Part shown: positions 41,425-52,069 of the stretch, in pieces | Numbering within the stretch: the first letter of the stretch is position 1 | Layout of the letters: every line of letters starts with the position of its first letter | From: Petrolisthes cinctipes | Lineage: Eukaryota > Arthropoda > Malacostraca > Decapoda > Porcellanidae | Assembly (NCBI GenBank): GCA_033782935.1 | Contig: JAWQEG010001537.1 | Coordinates: forward strand, 950,979 to 1,014,978 | DNA: 64,000 nucleotides | Reading direction: 5' to 3' | Program-made: the position numbers and the translations under genes | The notes under the pieces: model-generated | Database searches by the model: none | What the model was told of the DNA's origin: nothing | The model's input: the letters and a program-made list of their open reading frames with translations, nothing else

Positions 41425-44400
41425 ACCCAAAATATCGATTTTAAGCATGTTTTAGGCATCTATTTTGAAAATACTCTAACACGAAGTAGGTATGTACAGA
41501 TCGCTTCTGGGACACAAAAATATTGAATTTTCGGGTGTTTTGAGCCTGAATTTGAGATATAAACGGGTACTGAAGATGCAGGCACATATCGACTTTTTGC
41601 ATCTAATATATCGATTTTGAGCATGTTTTGGGTCTGTATCTTGAAAACATTCTATGAAGGAGTAGGCATGTACAGGTGGCTTCTGGGACCCAAAAATATT
41701 GAATTTTCGGATGTTAGAGCCTGAATTTGGGATATAAACGGGTACAAAAGATGTATGCACATATCGACTTTGGACACCTAGAATATTGAATTTTAGCATG
41801 TTTTAAGCCTATAATTTGAAAACATTCTGGCACTGAGTAGACATGTACAGATTGCTTCTGGGACTCAATAATATCGAATTTTCGGATCTATTGAGCCTGA
41901 ATTTGGGATATAAACGGGTACAGAAGATGCATACACATATTGACTTAGGGCACCTCAAATATTGATTTTCAGCATGTTTTGGGCATGTATTTTGAAAATA
42001 CTCTAACACGGAGTAGGCATATACAGATCGCTTCTGGGACCCCAAAATATCGAATTTTCGGGTGTTTTGAGCCTGAATTTGGGATATAAACGGGTACAGA
42101 AGATGCATACACATATTGACTTTGGGCACCTAAAATATCGATTTTCAGCATGTTTTGGGCCTATATTTTAAAAAAATACTCTAACACGGAATAGGCAGGT
42201 ACAAATTGCTTCTGGGACACAAAAATATTGAATTTTCGGGTGTTTTGAGCCTGAATTTGAGATATAAACGGGTACTGAAGATGCAGGCACATATCGACTT
42301 TTTGCACCTAATATATCGATTTTGAGCATGTTTTGGGTCTCTATCTTGAAAATATTTTAAGAAGGAGTAGGCATGTACAGATGGCTTCTGGGACACAAAA
42401 ATATCTAATTTTCGGGTGTTTTAAGCCTGAATTTGAGATATAAACGGGTACACAAGATGCATGCACACATCGACTTTGGGCCCCCCAAATATCGATTTTT
42501 AGTATGTTTTGGGCCAATATTTTGAAAATATTCTATCACTGAGTAGGCATGTACAGGTTGTTTCTGGGACCCAAACATATTGAATTTTCGGGTGTTAGAG
42601 CCTGAATTTGGGATATAAACGGGTACAAAAGATGTATGCACATATTGACTTTGTACACCTATAATATTGAATTTTAGCATGTTTTAAGCCTATATTTAGA
42701 AAACATTCTAGCACTGAGTAGACATGTACAGATCGCTTCTGGGACCCAAAAATACCGAATTTTCGGATCTTTTGAGCCTGAATTTGGGATATAAACGGGT
42801 ACAGAAGATGCATACACATATTGACTTTGGGCACCTCAAATATCGATTCTAGCATGTTTTAGGCCTGTATTTTGAAAATACTCTAACAAGGAATAGGCAT
42901 GTACAGATCGCTTCTGGGACAAAAAAATATCGAATTTTTGGGTATTTTGAGCCTGAATTTGAGATATAATCGAGTACAGAAGATGCATGCACATATCGAC
43001 TTTGGGCACCTAAAATATCGATTTCAGCATGTTTTGGGCCTGTATTTTGAAAGTACTCTAACATGGAGTAGGCATGTACAGATCGCTTCTGGGACCCAAA
43101 AATATTGAATTTTCTAGTGTTTTGAGCAAGAATTTGAGATATAAACGGGTACAGAAGATGCATGTACATATCGACTTTAGGTACCTAAAATATCGATTTT
43201 GAGCATGTTTTGGGTCTGTGTTTTATAAAACAATCTAGCAAAGAGTAGGCATGTACAGATCGCTTCTGGGACCCAAAAATATCGATTTTTCGGGTGTTAA
43301 GAGCAAGAATTTGAGATATAAACGGTAACAGAAGATGCATGCACATATCGACTATGTGGAGCTAAAATATCGATTTTAAGCATGTTTTGGGCATGTATTT
43401 TTAAAATACTCTAACACGGAGTGGGCATGTACAGATCGCTTCTGGGACCCAAAAATATCGAATTTTCGGATGTTTTGAGCCTGAATTTGAGATATAATCG
43501 GGTACAGAAGATGCATGCACATATCGACTTTGGGCACCTAAAATATCGATATTGAGCATGTTTTGGGCATCTATTTTGAAAATACTCTAACACTAAGTAG
43601 GCATGTACGGATCGCTCCTGGGACACATAAATATCGAATTTTTGGGTGTTTTGAGCCTGAATTTGAGATATATACGGGTACTGAAGATGCATGCACATAT
43701 CGACTTTTAGCACATAAAATATCGATTTTGAGCATGTTTTGGGTCTGTGTTTTATAAAACATTCTCGCAAAGAGTAGGCATGTACAGATCGCTTCTGGGA
43801 CCCAAAAATATCGATTTTTCGGGTGTTTTGAGCCTGAATTTGAGATATAAACGGGTACAGAAGATGAATGCACATATCGACTTTTTGCACCTAATATATC
43901 GTTTTTGAGCATGTTTTGGGTCTGTATCTTGAAAACATTCTAAGAAGGAGTAGGCATGTACAGGTGGCTTCTGGGACCCAAAAATATTGAATTTTCGGAT
44001 GTTAGAGCCTGAATTTGGGATATAAACGGGTACAAAAGATGTATGCACATATCGACTTTGGACACCTAAAATATTGAATTTTAGCATGTTTTCAGCCTAT
44101 ATTTTGAAAACATTCTGGCACTGAGTAGACATGTACAGATCGCTTCTGGGACTCAATAATATCGAATTTTCGGATCTATTGAGCCTGAATTTGGGATATA
44201 AACGGGTACAGAAGATGCATACACATATTGACTTTGAGCACCTCAAATATTGATTTTCAGCATGTTTTGGGCATGTATTTTGAAAATACTCTAACAAGGA
44301 ATAGGCATGTACAGATCGCTTCTGGGACCCAAAAATATCGATTTTTCGGGTGTTTTGAGCCTGAATTTGAGATATAAACGGGTACAGAAGATGTATGCAT

Positions 44401-45332
44401 ATATCGACTTTGGCCACCCAAAATATCGATTTTAAGCATGTTTTAGGCATCTATTTTGAAAATACTCTAACACGAAGTAGGTATGTACAGATCGCTTCTG
44501 GGACACAAAAATATTGAATTTTGGGGGGTTTTGAGCCTGAATTTGAGATATAAACGGGTACTGAAGATGCAGGCACATATCGACTTTTTGCATCTAATAT
44601 ATCGATTTTGAGCATGTTTTGGGTCTGTATCTTGAAAACATACTAAGAAGGAGTAGGCATGTACAGGTGGCTTCTGGGACCCAAAAATATTGAATTTTCG
44701 GATGTTAGAGCCTGAATTTGGGATATAAACGGGTACAAAAGATGTATGCACATATCGACTTTGGACACCTAGAATATTGAATTTTAGCATGTTTTAAGCC
44801 TATAATTTGAAAACATTCTGGCACTGAGTAGACATGTACAGATTGCTTCTGGGACTCAATAATATCGAATTTTCGGATCTATTGAGCCTGAATTTGGGAT
44901 ATAAACGGGTACAGAAGATGCATACACATATTGACTTAGGGCACCTCAAATATTGATTTTCAGCATGTTTTGGGCATGTATTTTGAAAATACTCTAACAC
45001 GGTGTAGGCATATACAGATCGCTTCTGGGACCCCAAAATATCGAATTTTCGGGTGTTTTGAGCCTGAATTTGGGATATAAACGGGTACAGAAGATGCATA
45101 CAGATATTGACTTTGGGCACCTAAAATATCGATTTTCAGCATGTTTTGGGCCTATATTTTAAAAAAAATACTCTAACACGGAATAGGCAGGTACAAATTG
45201 CTTCTGGGACACAAAAATATTGAATTTTCGGGTGTTTTGAGCCTGAATTTGAGATATAAACGGGTACTGAAGATGCAGGCACATATCGACTTTTTGCACC
45301 TAATATATCGATTTTGAGCATGTTTTGGGTCT
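41425..45332 (+). repeat. Five-monomer block repeated at 2991-bp offset
   Basis: The segments 41425-42340 and 44416-45332 match closely, sharing TTAAGCATGTTTTAGGCATC, GAAGTAGGTATG, AGATGCAGGCAC and TGACTTAGGGCACCTC. The offset is 2991-2992 bp, the change being one A in a homopolymer. The intervening 43880-44330 stretch in turn matches parts of the 12-mer HOR near 40540-41000. This region is a mosaic of overlapping block duplications. Confidence 0.8.
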
Positions 45333-47364
45333 GTATTTTGAAGACATTCTAGCAAAGAGTAGGCATGTACAGATCGCTTCTGGGACCCAAAAATATCGAA
45401 TTTTCGGGTGTTTTGAGACTGAATTTGGGATATAAACGGGTAAAGAAGATGCCTACAAATATTGACTTTGGGAACCTAAAATATCAATTTTCAGCATGTT
45501 TGGGGCCTATATTTTGAAAATACTCTAACACGGAGTAGGCATGTACAGATCGCTTTTGGGACATGAAAATATCAAATTTTTGGGTGTTTTGAGCCTGAAT
45601 TTGAGATATAAACGTGTACAGAAGATGCATGCACATATAGTCTTTGGGCACCCAAAATATCGATTTTTACCATGTTTTGGGCCTATATTTTGAAAATATT
45701 CTAGCACTGAGTAGGCATGTACAGATCGCTTCTAGGACCCAATTATTTTGAATTTTCGGGTGTTTTGAGCCTGAATTTGGGATATAAACGGGTACAGAAG
45801 ATGCATACATATATTGACTTTGGGCACCTAAAATATCGATTTTCAACTTGTTTTGGGCCTGTATCTTGAAAACATTCTAGCAAGGAGTAGGCATTTACAG
45901 ATCGCTTTTATGACCCAAAAACATTGAATTTTCGTGTGTCTTGAGCCTGAATTTGAGATGTAAACGGGTACTGAAGATGCTTGCACATATCGACTTTGGA
46001 CACCTAAAATATCGATTTTTAGCATGTATTGAGCCTATATTTTGAAAACATTTTAGCACTGAGTAGTAATGTACAGATCGCTTCTGGGACCCAAAAATAT
46101 CGAATTTTTGGGTGTTTTGAACATGAATTTGAGATATAAACCGGTACTGAAGATGAATTCACATATCGACTTTTTGCACCTAAAATATCGATTTTGAGCA
46201 TGTTTTGGGTCTGTATCTAGAAAACATTCTAGCAAGGAGTAGGCATGTACAGATCCCTTCTGGGACCCAAAAATATCGAATTTTTGGGTGTTTTGAGCCT
46301 GAATTTGGGATATAAACGGGTACAGAAGATAAATACACATATTGACTTTAGGCATCCAAAATATCGATTTTGAGCATGTTTTGAGCCTGTATTTTGAAAA
46401 TACTCTAACACGGAGTAGGCATGTACAGATCGCTTTTGGGACATGAAAATATCGAATTTTCAGGTGTTATGAGGCTGAATTTGAGATATAAACAGGTACA
46501 GAAAATGCATGCACATATCGACTTTGGGCACCCAAATTATCTATTTTTAACATGTTTTGGGCCTATATTTTGAAAATATTCTAGCACTGAGTAGACATGT
46601 ACAGATCGCTTCTAGGACCCAATTATTTTGAATTTTCGGGTGTTTTGAGCCTAAATTTGGGATATAAACGGGTACAGAAGATGCATACACATATTGACTT
46701 TGGGCACCTAAAATATCGATTTTCAGCTTGTTTTGGGCAAGTATTTTGAAAGTACTCTAACACTAAGTAGGCATGTACAGATCGCTTCTGGGACCCAAAA
46801 ATATCGAATTTTCGGGTGTTTTGAGCCTTAATTTGAGATATAAACGTGTACAAATGATGCATGCACATATTTACTTTGGGCACCCAAAATATCGATTTTT
46901 AGCATATTTTGGGCCTAAATTTTGAAAATATTCTGACACTGTGTAGGCATGTACAGATCGCTTCTGGGACCCAAAAATATCGAATTTTCGGGTGTTTTGA
47001 GCCTGAATTTTGGATATAAACGGGTACAGAAGATAAATACACATATTGACTTTGGGCACCTAAAATATCAATTTTGAACATGTTTGGGGCCTATATTTTG
47101 AAAATACTCTAACACGGAGTAGGCATGTACAGATCGCTTTTGGGACATGAAAATATCGAATTTTTAGGTTTTTTGAGCCTGAATTTGAGATATAAACGGG
47201 TACAGAAGATGCATGCACATATTTACTTTTTGCACCTAAAATATCGATTTTGAGCATGTTTTTGGTGTGTATTAAAAAACATTCTAGCAAGGATTAAGCA
47301 TGTACAGATCGCTTCGGGGACCCAAAAATATCGAATTTTCGGGTGTTTTGAGCCTGAATATGAG

Positions 47365-48066
47365 ATATAAACGGGTACAAAAGATGCATGCACATATCGT
47401 CTTTTGCACCCAAAATATCGATTTTGAGCATGTTATGGGCCTGTATTTTGCAAATACTCTAACACGGAGTAGGCATGTACAGATTGCTTCTGGGACACAA
47501 AAATATCGAATTTTCGGGTGTTATGAGGTTAAATTTGAGATATAAACGGGTACAGAACATGCATGCACATATCGCATTTGGGCACCCAAAATATCGATTT
47601 TGAGCATGTTTTTGGCCTATATCTTGAAAATATTCTAGCACTGAGTAGGTATGTACAGATCGCTTCTGAGACCCAAAAATATCGAATTTCCGGGTGTTTT
47701 GAGCCTGAATTTGAGATATAAACGGGTACAAAAGATGCATGCACATATCGTCTTTTGCAACCAAAATATCGATTTTGAGCATGTTATGGGCCTGTATTTT
47801 GCAAATACTCTAACACGGAGTAGGCATGTACAGATTGCTTTTGGGACACAAAAATATCGAATTTTCGGGTGTTATGAGGTTAAATTTGAGATATAAACGG
47901 GTACAGAACATGCATGCACATATCGCCTTTGGGCACCCAAAATATCGATTTTGAGCATGTTTTTGGCCTATATTTTGAAAATATTCTAGCACTGAGTAGG
48001 TATGTACAGATCGCTTCTGAGACCCAAAAATATCGAATTTCCGGGTGTTTTGAGCCTGAATTTGAG
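47365..48066 (+). repeat. Dimeric higher-order repeat (351-bp period, two copies)
   Basis: About 47365-47715 and 47716-48066 are near-identical two-monomer blocks. They share ATCGTCTTTTGCA, GCATGTTATGGGCC, TTTTGCAAATACTC, GGTTAAATTTGAG and GAACATGCATGC. They lie only about 600 bp from the satellite edge. Confidence 0.8.
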
Positions 48067-48667
48067 ATATAAACAGTTAAGAAGATGCATGCACATATCG
48101 ACTTTTTGCACATAAAATATCGATTTTGAGCATGTTTTGGGTCTGTATCTTGAAAATATTCTAGTACGGAGTAGGCATGTACAAATCGCTCCTGGGACCC
48201 ACTAATATAGAATTTTCGGGTGTTTTGAGCTTTAATTTGAGATATAAACGGGTACAGAAGATTCATGCACATATCGACTTTGGACACCTAAAATATTGAT
48301 TTTTAGCATGTTTTGGGCCTGTATTTTGAAAATATTCTAGCACTGAGTAGGCATGAAAAGATCGCTTCTTGGACCCAAAAATATGGAATTTTCGGGTGTT
48401 TTGAGCCTGAATTTGGGATATAACGGGTACAGAAGATTCATACACATATTGACTTTGGGCACCCAATATATCGATTTTCAGCATGTTATGGGCCTGTATT
48501 TTGAAACTACTCTAACACGGAGTAGGCATGTACAGATTGCATCTGGAATCCAAAAATATCGAATTTTCGGGTGTTTTGAGCCTGAATTTGAGATATAAAC
48601 GGGTACAAAAGATGCATGCACATATCGACTTTGGACACTTATAATATCGATTTTTAGCATGTTTTAA

Positions 48668-48706
48668 TTGCATTTCAACATATCAAAAGCATATTAAAGT
48701 AATCCC
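48668..48706 (+). repeat. Junction segment between the satellite and a foldback element
   Basis: The 39 bases after the last monomer (ATTGCATTTCAACATATCAA onward) match 49530-49561 and the reverse complement of 61519-61557. They are the usual left flank of the foldback elements in this window. The satellite edge therefore abuts a repeated module, not unique DNA. Confidence 0.75.
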
Positions 48707-48940
48707 TTAAGGGGGTACGGGAATAGGGGGACAGACTTGGGGTTACGAGGTGTGCAGGAGTAGGGGGACAGGCTTGAGGAGGGGGGTTAGTGGGGTGCGG
48801 GAATATGGGACAGGCTTTCTACCCACCCCAAGCCTGTCCCCCTATTCCCGCACTCCCCCAGTCCCCACCCAAGCCTGTCCCCTTATTCCCGCACCCCCCA
48901 GTCCCTCCCAAGCCTGTCCCCTACTCCCGCACCCCCTTAA
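48707..48940. mobile_element. TTAA-bounded G-rich foldback element, copy 1
   Basis: The element starts at TTAA followed by GGGGGTACGGGAATAGGGGG and ends at CGCACCCCC followed by TTAA. Its left half is made of roughly 35-bp G-rich units (GGGTGCGGGAATAGGGGGAC, then AGGCTTG). Its right half is the same units in inverse orientation, so the strand can fold into a long hairpin. There is no ORF. TTAA at both ends resembles the target preference of piggyBac-type elements, and the tandem-repeat arms resemble foldback elements. Assignment to either is an inference. Confidence 0.7.
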
Positions 48941-49020
48941 GGACCCTGTGATCGTGTATGAGAATTGGAGGCTTCTGATTCCTCCTGACTATGCCACGAA
49001 CCAAACAAGCTCCTTCCATA

Positions 49021-49070
<50 letters not shown>

Positions 49071-49140
49071 GTGGCAATGTTTGAAGAACACATTTACCTC
49101 CAATTACCTCTTACTACATCACGGTTAACATAAATAACTG
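48941..49140 (+). repeat. CA/GT-containing module with a 44-bp GT microsatellite
   Basis: The module runs from GGACCCTGTGATCGTG to CATCACGGTTAACAT. It contains TTCCTCCTGACTATGCCACG, TCCTTCCATATAGG, a GT run (49024-49067) and GGCAATGTTTGAAG. The inverted copy is at 50005-50196, and further copies in this orientation lie in 60955-61315. The ends GGACCCTGTG and CACAGGGTTCC sit next to the foldback TTAA ends. It has no coding potential. Confidence 0.7.
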
Positions 49141-49159
49141 ATGAAGAAGACAAGGGAGT

Positions 49160-49211
49160 AAATAATAATAATAATAATGATAATAATAATAATAATAATG
49201 AAAATAATAAA
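49160..49211 (+). repeat. AAT/ATA trinucleotide microsatellite
   Basis: This is an imperfect (AAT)n run of about 50 bp with TGA interruptions. The inverted counterpart (TTA)n is at 61787-61850. Confidence 0.9.
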
Positions 49212-49287
49212 GTTGTATCACCAGTATAAGAAGTGAGTTTTATTTTCATGACAAATCAACATATTTCTGATTATTTTTTCTCTGTTA

Positions 49288-49439
<152 letters not shown>

Positions 49440-49561
49440 AAATAAAATACTATCCTTTTTTTTCGTTAGAGAGAGACCACAATTTTTTTTTTTTTTTTCC
49501 TGACATACTCTGAGTGAATTCATTGCACTCCAAAATATCAAAAGCATACTACAGTAATCCC

Positions 49562-49753
49562 TTAAGGGGGGAATAGGGGGACAGGCTTGGTGGGTCGGGG
49601 GGGCACGGGAGTAGGGGGACAGGCTTGAGGGGATGGGGGTTACGTGGGTGAGGGAATATGGGACAGGCTTTCTACCCACCTCAAGCCTGCCCCCAAATTC
49701 CCGCACCCCCCAAGTCCCCCCCAAGCCTGTCCCCTACTCCCGCACCCCCTTAA
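49562..49753. mobile_element. TTAA-bounded foldback element, copy 2
   Basis: The structure is the same as copy 1: TTAA, G-rich units, a short centre at the GCTTTCTACCCACC motif, then C-rich inverse units and TTAA. Its left flank (ACAGTAATCCC) equals the outer flank of copy 9 in the right arm. In the left arm, copies 2 and 3 together correspond to the single copy 9. Confidence 0.7.
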
Positions 49754-49816
49754 TAAAAAATATATGCACTTCTCTCCAGGCTAGTTAATTAATCTTACCC
49801 ATTTCCTGTGCAAGAG

Positions 49817-50004
49817 TTAATGAAGGGGGTGCGGGAGTAGGGGACTGGCTTGGGGGGGGGTTTGGGGGGTGCTGAAATAGGGGGACAGGCTTGAGGTGGG
49901 AAGAAAGCTTGTCCCCTATTTCCGCACCCCCAAAGCCTGTCTCCTTACTCCCGCACCCCCCTAAGCCCCCCTAAGCCCGTCCCCCTATTCCCGCACCCCC
50001 TTAA
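49817..50004. mobile_element. TTAA-bounded foldback element, copy 3
   Basis: The left end is TTAATGAAGGGGGTGCGGG, where TTAA is separated from the G-run by four bases. The right end is CCGCACCCCC then TTAA. Its right flank GGAACCCTGTGTG equals the inner flank of copy 9. The 63 bases between copies 2 and 3 (49754-49816) have no partner in the right arm. Confidence 0.65.
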
Positions 50005-50067
50005 GGAACCCTGTGTGTGATGTAGTCAGAAAATTGGAGGTAAATGAGTCCTTCAAATATTGCCACG

Positions 50068-50104
<37 letters not shown>

Positions 50105-50196
50105 TATGGAAGGAGGTTGTTTGTTTGGTGGCATAGTCAGGAGGAATCAAAAGTCTTCAATTTCCATACACGATCACAGGGTCCTTAAACGCACCC
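50005..50196 (-). repeat. CA-containing module, inverted copy
   Basis: This is the reverse complement of 48941-49140, with a CA run at 50071-50101, TATATGGAAGGAGG and ATACACGATCACAGGGTCC. It matches 60960-61316 in the opposite arm. It lacks coding potential. Confidence 0.7.
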
Positions 50197-50199
50197 CCT

Positions 50200-50523
50200 C
50201 CCTCCCTGTCTGTCTACAAGTTATGCCCCCCTCCATCCCCCCTGTCTACAAGTTATGCCCCCCTCCATCCCCCCTGTCTGTCTACAAGTTATGCCCCCAT
50301 CCATCCCCCCAGTCTGTCTACAAGTTATGCCCCCCCTCCATCCCCCCTGTCTGTCTACAAGTTATGCCCCCTTCCATCCCCCCTGTCTGTCTACAAGTTA
50401 TGCCCCCCTCCATCCCCCATGTCTACAAGTTATGCCACCCTCCTTCCCCCCTGTCTACAAGTTATGCCACCCACCCCTGTTTACAAGTTATGCCCCCCCC
50501 CTGTCTACAAGTTATGCCCCCTT
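50200..50523 (+). repeat. C-rich minisatellite, about 11 copies of a 25-36-bp unit
   Basis: The unit is CTGTCTGTCTACAAGTTATG followed by CCCCC and CTCCATCC-type residues. Copies shorten to about 25 bp toward the right end. The right arm of the palindrome has only a single CATAACTTGTAGACAGAC at 60901-60918, so the expansion is specific to the left arm. ORFs through it (repeated QVMPPSIPPVCL) are artefacts. Confidence 0.9.
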
Positions 50524-50715
50524 TTTTAAATTATGTGTCGAGGCATCTCGAACGAAATAAGACATGATTACTGAACCCATCCTTATTACTGTATTTCGTT
50601 TCTATAATTTCCTGACTTTCTTACATTATTCTTCTTCTTATGTTTCGTTCTCCTCTTTCTCAAAACAAGAATATAATTATTTATATTGATGTGCGTGCAT
50701 GTTTATTATAAAGAT

Positions 50716-50717
<2 letters not shown>
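50524..50717 (+). other. Left-arm-specific segment without recognised features
   Basis: These 194 AT-rich bases (TTTTTTAAATTATGTGTCGA onward) have no inverted partner in the right arm, where the flanking modules are adjacent. I see no gene or repeat in them. The segment may be a left-arm insertion or a right-arm deletion. Confidence 0.5.
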
Positions 50718-50750
<33 letters not shown>

Positions 50751-51382
50751 CTTACCTATTTGTATCTTTACAGGATTGAGTCAAGCTCCTAATGTCCCGT
50801 ATATTAAAATCCTATTATCATATTTTTCTTTGAAGTTATGCATGGTTTGACACACACCACTTCTTATAGATGGTAATTTGTTCCATGTGTGTGTCTGTGT
50901 GTGTGTGTGTGTGTGTTGTAAAAGGCAGCAGGCATACTAAGAAAAAACACCTCACCCTCTCTCTCTGTCTTTGGAATAACATCATGTAATTTCCGTAGAC
51001 TTATTTCATCTTTTTCACCACGTTCCATCCACACACCACATCCAAAAATGTGAGTTTTGAGAATCCCACATTTGACCTATAGGTATGTAAGAATAGGTCA
51101 TATAGGTGGGGGTTGCCAGAAGGGGTTTCTAAATTTTCTCCGTTTTCCTCTACGATGCACTGTTTTTTAGTTATGGCCACTTTTTTTTTTTAAATTTTGA
51201 ACCGAAATTTGATCATGAAGATCTAAATGGATTTGGATGATATTTGGAATGGAAATACAGTTGGTAAATTGGGCGAGACGATTTTTTCATTTTGTCTCTA
51301 TGACCCTCTGTTCAAAAGTTATGTCAATTTTCGTGTCTCAAAAAACGGACCAAATTAAACAAAAATAATGTTCAATTATTAA
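50718..51382 (+). repeat. Left-arm intermediate-repeat region
   Basis: This region contains a GT run (50718-50748), a segment around GGATTGAGTCAAGCTCC, a second GT run (about 50886-50917) and an AT-rich stretch with TTATGGCCACTTTTTTTT and CTATGACCCTCTGTTCAAAAG. All parts occur inverted in 59993-60840. No ORF is credible. Confidence 0.7.
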
Positions 51383-51480
51383 TTAAGGGGGTGCAGGAAT
51401 AGGGGGACAGCATTGGGGGGTTTAGGTGGGTGCGGGGTGTTTTGAGGGGTTCGGGAGTAGAGGGACAGGCTTGGGGGGCT
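51383..51480. mobile_element. TTAA-bounded foldback element, copy 4 (truncated)
   Basis: It starts TTAAGGGGGTGCAGGAATAG and keeps only G-rich units, losing its C-rich half before GGCTTATTTTAGGTGCC. The partner in the right arm, copy 8, is complete, so this copy has suffered a deletion. Confidence 0.65.
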
Positions 51481-51520
51481 TATTTTAGGTGCCCACAACA
51501 AACAACAAAATTAATGTCAC

Positions 51521-51522
51521 TC

Positions 51523-51560
<38 letters not shown>

Positions 51561-51586
51561 TCTCATGACTGTGTGTGTGTGTGTGG
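51521..51586 (+). repeat. GT microsatellite pair in the left arm
   Basis: There are two GT runs (about 51521-51556 and 51570-51586) separated by ATATTCTCATGACT. The corresponding CA region of the right arm holds the MITE and the LINE. Confidence 0.85.
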
Positions 51587-51697
51587 GACCATCGTATCAG
51601 TAGACTACCACACCATCGTATACACCACCACAGATGATGTTCTTGCATAATACATACGACCTTCATTAGCCATGTAAATGACTTATGGCTGAAGTAT

Positions 51698-51913
51698 TTA
51701 AGGGGGTGCGGGAATAGGGGGACAAGCTGGGGGGGGTTTAGGGTGGGTGCGGGAGTAGGGGACAGGCTTGGGGGGTGCAGGAGTATGGGGACAGGATTGG
51801 GGGGCGGGGGTTAGGGGGTTGTGGGAATAGGGGACAAGCTTTCTACCCACCCGAAGCCTGTCCCCCTATTCCTGCACCCCCCAAGCCTGTTCCCTACTCC
51901 CGCACCCCCTTAA
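51698..51913. mobile_element. TTAA-bounded foldback element, copy 5
   Basis: This is a complete copy with TTAA at both ends. G-rich units lie on the left, GCTTTCTACCCACC in the middle and C-rich units on the right. It pairs with copy 7 in the opposite arm, and the flanks (GCTGAAGTA and AGAGTTTGTGAATATGG) are conserved between arms. The insertion therefore predates the palindrome or was copied with it. Confidence 0.72.
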
Positions 51914-51992
51914 TAGAGTTTGTGAATATGGATACTCAGCTTTTGGAAAATAATGAAGGCTTACAAGTGTGGTTGGTTGGTTGGTTGGGAAG

Positions 51993-52066
51993 CTAACAAA
52001 CCAATACCACTGTGGAATCAACCCATAAAGTTAGGAGTCGATTCCACAGTGGTATTGGTTTGTTAG
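51993..52066. repeat. Perfect 27-bp hairpin
   Basis: CTAACAAACCAATACCACTG onward (51993-52019) is perfectly complementary to 52040-52066, with a 20-base loop. The opposite arm has a diverged, longer version (54597-54657) around GACTGTGGAATCGG. It lies exactly at the outer edge of the minisatellite. Confidence 0.85.
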
Positions 52067-52069
52067 TTT

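Larger units (their letters stand above)
33949..48667 (+). repeat. 176-bp satellite array, block B
   Basis: The same satellite continues in the same orientation after the SINE and ends inside a monomer at GCATGTTTTA (about 48667). Monomers here are on average more varied than in block A. They include subtypes with ATATAAATTTTTAGC, GTACAGTACAG 5-bp duplications, CTAATATATCG and TTATTTTGAATTTTC. Several local higher-order duplications are listed separately. The edge is abrupt: the last monomer is followed directly by a different repeat module, with no gradual decay. Confidence 0.97.

Noticed and set aside
1..48667. CRISPR-like array
   Set aside because: There is regular spacing, but no short invariant repeat separated by unique spacers; the whole unit is repeated and the genome is eukaryotic.
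1..48667. CENP-B box in the satellite
   Set aside because: I looked for TTCG-N4-A-N2-CGGG on both strands of the consensus; TTCGGG and CGGGTAC occur, but never in the required arrangement.
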